Shown here: positions 60,809 through 64,000 of the stretch, piece by piece
Numbering within the stretch: position 1 is the first letter of the stretch
Layout of the letters: each line of letters starts with the position of its first letter
Assembly (NCBI GenBank): GCA_964401335.1
Contig: CAYNYK010000002.1
Coordinates: 75,198 to 139,197 of the forward strand
Reading direction: 5' to 3'
DNA from: JAAYCU01 sp964401335
GTDB lineage: Bacteria; Planctomycetota; Phycisphaerae; UBA1845; PWPN01
Length of the DNA: 64,000 nt
Notes under the pieces: generated by a model
Database searches by the model: none
Told to the model about the DNA's origin: nothing
Seen by the model: the letters and a program-made list of their open reading frames with translations, nothing else
Made by a program: the position numbers and the translations under genes

Positions 60809-62686
60809 ATGTGGACGATCGATACACTATCCGACACGCTTCATCCGGCCGGGCGAACACGCGGCGGAATCCCCGTAAGTATTCGCGTCACACCAACCCT
60901 GACAGGTGCTCCCTCGGCCAACGAAATCGAGGACGTGGAGGGCCTTTGGCTACGTGTGGAACACGCCCGACTGCGACTGCTGCGCGGGTTCGAGGAATTA
61001 CTGTGCCTGGAAGGCCTGCGGGGCGTCGAGCACCTGCCCCATCAAATCGAGACGGTGCGCAGAGTTCTGCGTCACTTTCGCGGGGGTGTACTGCTGGCGG
61101 ATGAGGTCGGTCTCGGCAAAACGATCGAGGCTTGTCTGCTGTTGCGCGAATACCTGCTTCGCGGAATGATGAAGCGGGTATTGATCCTCGTGCCTCCCGC
61201 CCTGGTCAGCCAATGGAGCGAGGAACTTTCGTCCAAATTCGGCCTTGATTTCGCCATCGCCGAAAGCGGGCATGCCCTTAAAGACCTCTTTTGGAGCCAG
61301 ACGGATCGGGTATTGGCTTCTTTATCGCTGGCCAAGAGCCCGCGGCACTTCGATGCGGTAACCGCCTGTCCGTGGGACCTGGTCATCGTCGACGAGGCCC
61401 ACCACTGTCGCAACCGGGCTACCCGCAACTGGCAACTGGTCAATGCCCTGCAACGGCGCAGGATGTTTCTGCTGACGGCCACTCCGGTGCAAAACGATCT
61501 CATGGAGCTCTATAACCTTTTAACTCTTCTCGAACCGGGACACCTTAAAACCGAAAACGACTTCAAACGCAACTACGTCCGGCGAGGGAACCCGCGCGAC
61601 CCGCGCAACCGCCAGCGGCTGCGCGAATTGCTCGGGGAAGTCATGATTCGCAACACGCGCAGCCTGGTCACGATGAACCTGCCTCCGCGTTACGCGCAGA
61701 CCTTTGTCGTTCAACCACACGAAAAGGAAGCCAAACTCTATCAGATGCTGGATACCTACCTGCGATGGCGTAACCGAAATGTTCACCGGTCCACAAACAA
61801 CGAGCCACCACATGAAGTCATCACCGAAGCGGATGCGGTCGAGCCGGATTTGTTTTCCGGCCAATCAGTAAAACCGGCCGTCACCTCCAACCACCCCCAG
61901 TTAACCCGAATGCGGACCACCTCGCTGCTGCGTGCGGCCGGCAGCCACCCCGCCGCCCTGCCCGCCCCGCTGGCCGAGATGTTCAAGCAGGATGAACGGG
62001 TCGGCCCCATCCTGGACTTGGCCCACCAAATTGAAAAAAGCGGAATCAGTAGCAAGGAAGCCAAGCTGGTCGAACTCCTGGAAAAAAATCGCCAAGGAAA
62101 AACCCTCGTCTTCGCCAATTTCACGGACACCTTGGCCCGTCTGGAAAGCGTCCTGACCAGCGCAGGGATCGCGTTTTGCCTATTCACGGGGCGGCAAAGT
62201 ACGGCCGAAAAGACCCGGGCCGTCGAACTGCTGCGCGAACAGGTTCCGGTCATGCTCTGCTCGGAAATCGGCGGGGAAGGACATAATCTCCAATTCGCCA
62301 ACACGCTGATCAACTTCGACCTGCCCTGGAATCCCATGCGTATCGAGCAGCGGGTCGGGCGCATTCATCGCATCGGTCAAACCCGGGAGGTCTTCATTTT
62401 CAACCTGTGTACCGCCGGCTCACTGGAGGAACGCATCTTGCGGTTGCTCCATGACAAAATCCGCATGTTCGAGCTTGTGGTCGGCGAGGTCGGCTCGATC
62501 CTCGGAAATCTGGAAGGAGGCGACGAATTCGAGTCGCTGGTGCTTGATCTTTGGATGAAATCACAAGGACCGCAAGACCTGGACCAGGCTTTCGAGCAAT
62601 TGGGCAATTCCCTGTTGGCCGCCCAGGAAGAATATCTGGAAACGAAGAAGCTGGAAGAAGCTCTGTTTGGAGATGAGTTCGAATGA
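60809..62686 (+). CDS. SNF2/RapA-like DEAD/DEAH-box helicase
   Basis: 625 aa. Superfamily 2, Swi2/Snf2 type: motif I DEVGLGKT (98-105), Ia LILVPPALVSQW, II DEAH (195-198), III LLTATPVQND, later QGKTLVFANFTDTLARLESVL (IV), SEIGGEGHNLQFANTLINFDLPWNP (V) and QRVGRIHRIGQ (VI, 514-524). An acidic/linker insert lies at about 340-400. ATP-driven translocation on double-stranded DNA, displacing bound proteins such as RNA polymerase. Stop and the partner's start overlap (ATGA), so the two are coupled. Confidence 0.92.
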   Translation: MWTIDTLSDTLHPAGRTRGGIPVSIRVTPTLTGAPSANEIEDVEGLWLRVEHARLRLLRGFEELLCLEGLRGVEHLPHQIETVRRVLRHFRGGVLLADEVGLGKTIEACLLLREYLLRGMMKRVLILVPPALVSQWSEELSSKFGLDFAIAESGHALKDLFWSQTDRVLASLSLAKSPRHFDAVTACPWDLVIVDEAHHCRNRATRNWQLVNALQRRRMFLLTATPVQNDLMELYNLLTLLEPGHLKTENDFKRNYVRRGNPRDPRNRQRLRELLGEVMIRNTRSLVTMNLPPRYAQTFVVQPHEKEAKLYQMLDTYLRWRNRNVHRSTNNEPPHEVITEADAVEPDLFSGQSVKPAVTSNHPQLTRMRTTSLLRAAGSHPAALPAPLAEMFKQDERVGPILDLAHQIEKSGISSKEAKLVELLEKNRQGKTLVFANFTDTLARLESVLTSAGIAFCLFTGRQSTAEKTRAVELLREQVPVMLCSEIGGEGHNLQFANTLINFDLPWNPMRIEQRVGRIHRIGQTREVFIFNLCTAGSLEERILRLLHDKIRMFELVVGEVGSILGNLEGGDEFESLVLDLWMKSQGPQDLDQAFEQLGNSLLAAQEEYLETKKLEEALFGDEFE

Positions 62687-63705
62687 GCGCCCCCCTCGAC
62701 GAGCGACTTCGAGAGTTCGCCTCCCGCCTGCTGCTACGGCATGGCGCGGAGGTCGATTGGCCTGCGGGAGCGAAAGAGGGACTGGCCTTGCTGCCCCGCG
62801 ATGTCGCCGAAACGCTCAACTGCCTGGAGATTCTGCCTTTGGCATCCGAAAGTGGTAGCCCCTTACCCATCAATTTGTCCTCGGATTTCCTCGACCGGAT
62901 CGACCCCTTGATCGAAGCAGGGCCGAGAACGGCTTCTCTTAGGATTCCCGCGGCCTACTTAAAGCGGTCGGATATGGCCGAACCGGTGGCCCGGGCATTC
63001 ACTTGGTTAAATGCCCGGGTGCGGGTTAAGGACGCCAAGCCCACCCGCACGGAGTATCACACCTGGTATTTCCTGGTAACGCTTGACTCGGCCGACCGAT
63101 GGCAGCAAGTCATGAGGGTAAGCGTCAACGCCTCTTCCGGTGCGCAGGTCTCATTTCCGGACATCCTGGATGTGAACACTACGCTGGCCGAGCCGTCCAT
63201 GCTGCCCGGCCATTATCCATCCACGCAATTGGCCGCCGCCCGGGCGGTGCTTGATCACGTCCAGATTGAAAGCCGCGCGTTTCTTGAACGCTTGGAGGGT
63301 CGGCTGGAACGCGATCGCCGACGATTGCAGGACTATTACACCGCCTTGTTGCTCGGCGACGGCAAGCGATCCACGCGACGCGGCCCCGAGGAGGATCCGG
63401 CCCGGCAGGAAGCCAAGGTGAAAGCCGTGCAATTGGAATTGCGCCGAAAACTGGCCGAACTGGAGGAGCGCTATGCCTGTCGTATCGACCTGACCCCTTT
63501 GGCCTTGCTTCGCATCGACTGCCCCGCGCTGGCCGTGCAGTGTCACGTTCTGCGTCGTTCGGCCGCCAAGATATGCAACATTTATTGGAATGCTTTTAAT
63601 AAGGATCTGGAACCCCTGTGTTGCAGCCGTTGCGGAACCAGCACATTCAGCGTCGCGTTTTCGGACGAGCAAGTGGCGACACTTTGTGCCTCCTGTCGGG
63701 GATGA
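62683..63705 (+). CDS. Helicase-partner protein with C-terminal zinc ribbon
   Basis: 340 aa, no signal or membrane segment. N-terminal globular part, a coiled coil at about 185-275 (many E, R, K and L: ESRAFLERLEGRLERDRRRLQDYYTALLLGD..., KVKAVQLELRRKLAELEERYACRIDLTP), and a C-terminal zinc ribbon with CCSRCG and CASC (cysteines near 314, 317, 335 and 338). Starts inside the SNF2 helicase stop codon. Likely a DNA-binding or targeting subunit for that helicase. No family recognised. Its GGAG ribosome binding site lies in the helicase gene. Confidence 0.75.
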   Translation: MSAPLDERLREFASRLLLRHGAEVDWPAGAKEGLALLPRDVAETLNCLEILPLASESGSPLPINLSSDFLDRIDPLIEAGPRTASLRIPAAYLKRSDMAEPVARAFTWLNARVRVKDAKPTRTEYHTWYFLVTLDSADRWQQVMRVSVNASSGAQVSFPDILDVNTTLAEPSMLPGHYPSTQLAAARAVLDHVQIESRAFLERLEGRLERDRRRLQDYYTALLLGDGKRSTRRGPEEDPARQEAKVKAVQLELRRKLAELEERYACRIDLTPLALLRIDCPALAVQCHVLRRSAAKICNIYWNAFNKDLEPLCCSRCGTSTFSVAFSDEQVATLCASCRG

Positions 63706-64000
63706 ATTTCTTTTTGTTCAACCACAATCGCTGACGAAATAGCGGCTTAACATGCTCCGCGTCTTATGCCCAAACTAAACAAAAACTCATCAACCACCCC
63801 ACGGCCACGAGTAACTATCCAAACACAACATCAGGATCATAGCTCAACAAGCCTGTTTTCTTGCATAACACATTGTTTACAAAGATGATAGGGTATATCT
63901 ATATCATACTTTTCGATGTTTTTCCTCCAGGAGGAAGCGTGATTTATCACTGGACTTTTGCAAAGTTAGGGTAACGCCAATTGTGCCTTGATTCGTTCAC
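63706..64000. other. AT-rich window end without a gene
   Basis: About 295 bases, more A/T-rich than the coding DNA. A CCTCCAGGAGG palindrome (63927-63937) includes a ribosome-binding-like GGAGG before a GTG, but the frame closes after eleven codons. Probably the promoter region of a gene beyond the window; no terminator or RNA gene is clear. Confidence 0.35.

Noticed and set aside
63927..63976. GGAGG palindrome with GTG start near the right edge
   Set aside because: The frame closes after eleven codons; too short to call a gene.
1..64000. tRNA genes, rRNA genes, CRISPR arrays, complete insertion sequences, integrases or phage genes
   Set aside because: I looked for tRNA T-arm motifs, regular direct repeats with spacers, and transposase or integrase proteins on both strands and saw none. 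The repeats found are tandem or palindromic and not CRISPR-like (no unique spacers). A weak tRNA could still be missed by eye.

Overview
The window looks like a chromosomal stretch from a member of the Planctomycetota, perhaps Phycisphaerae-like. The evidence is the small basic protein at 3102-3368 (a family restricted to the PVC superphylum), a membrane protein ending in the planctomycete-type zinc ribbon CPxC...CPEC (7183-8121), a DUF6941 protein, many TPR proteins, and secreted carbohydrate-active and Gfo/Idh/MocA proteins with signal peptides. Coding DNA is GC-rich and a few intergenic spacers are clearly AT-rich. No rRNA, tRNA, CRISPR array, prophage or complete insertion sequence was seen.

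Layout. 1-11300: mraZ with candidate MraZ boxes, DUF6941, a class I aminotransferase, the PVC small basic protein, a SPOR-like membrane protein, a lipoprotein hydrolase, an SRPBCC protein, larB, a membrane/zinc-ribbon protein, a MazF-like toxin-antitoxin pair, nnrD and a DUF763 protein. 11400-17050: three PilZ genes (four PilZ domains), a lipoprotein, a GspE/PilB-type ATPase whose N-terminus is an FHA domain, and a truncated AAA_14 ATPase; this looks like a signalling and secretion patch. 17190-20030: an isolated rnfC-rnfD pair with a repeat array expanded in frame inside rnfC. 20100-30200: aldo/keto reductase, STAS protein, DUF3592 protein, NhaC-type antiporter, sialate O-acetylesterase, ArsR regulator and two TPR proteins. 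30500-37400: substrate-binding lipoprotein, a CapD/WbpM-type nucleotide-sugar enzyme, a secreted unknown and a GT39-like glycosyltransferase (envelope polysaccharide work). 37391-38318: a long spacer rich in hairpins. 38300-44270: RelE/Phd-like toxin-antitoxin pair, PadR regulator with its membrane-protein partner, a 51-bp tandem repeat, a sodium:solute symporter and a URO-D-family protein.

44278-53119 holds the most striking unit: a seven-gene minus-strand operon in the order vWA protein, ExbB/MotA-type protein, two ExbD/TolR-type proteins, a large exported TPR protein, a membrane protein with a degenerate J-like domain and HEAT-like region, and an exported DnaJ-type cysteine-rich protein. 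The last four genes are joined by ATGA stop/start overlaps. I infer a proton-motive-force-driven envelope machine of unknown task.

53478-60774 holds a Dabb lipoprotein, a large exported TIM-barrel glycosidase-like protein, an AAA_14/DUF4143 ATPase preceded by two palindromic operator-like sites, an exported Gfo/Idh/MocA oxidoreductase and an unknown lipoprotein. The window ends with a translationally coupled SNF2-family helicase and zinc-ribbon partner (60809-63705). Functions are assigned by reading motifs in the translated proteins; no database search was possible.
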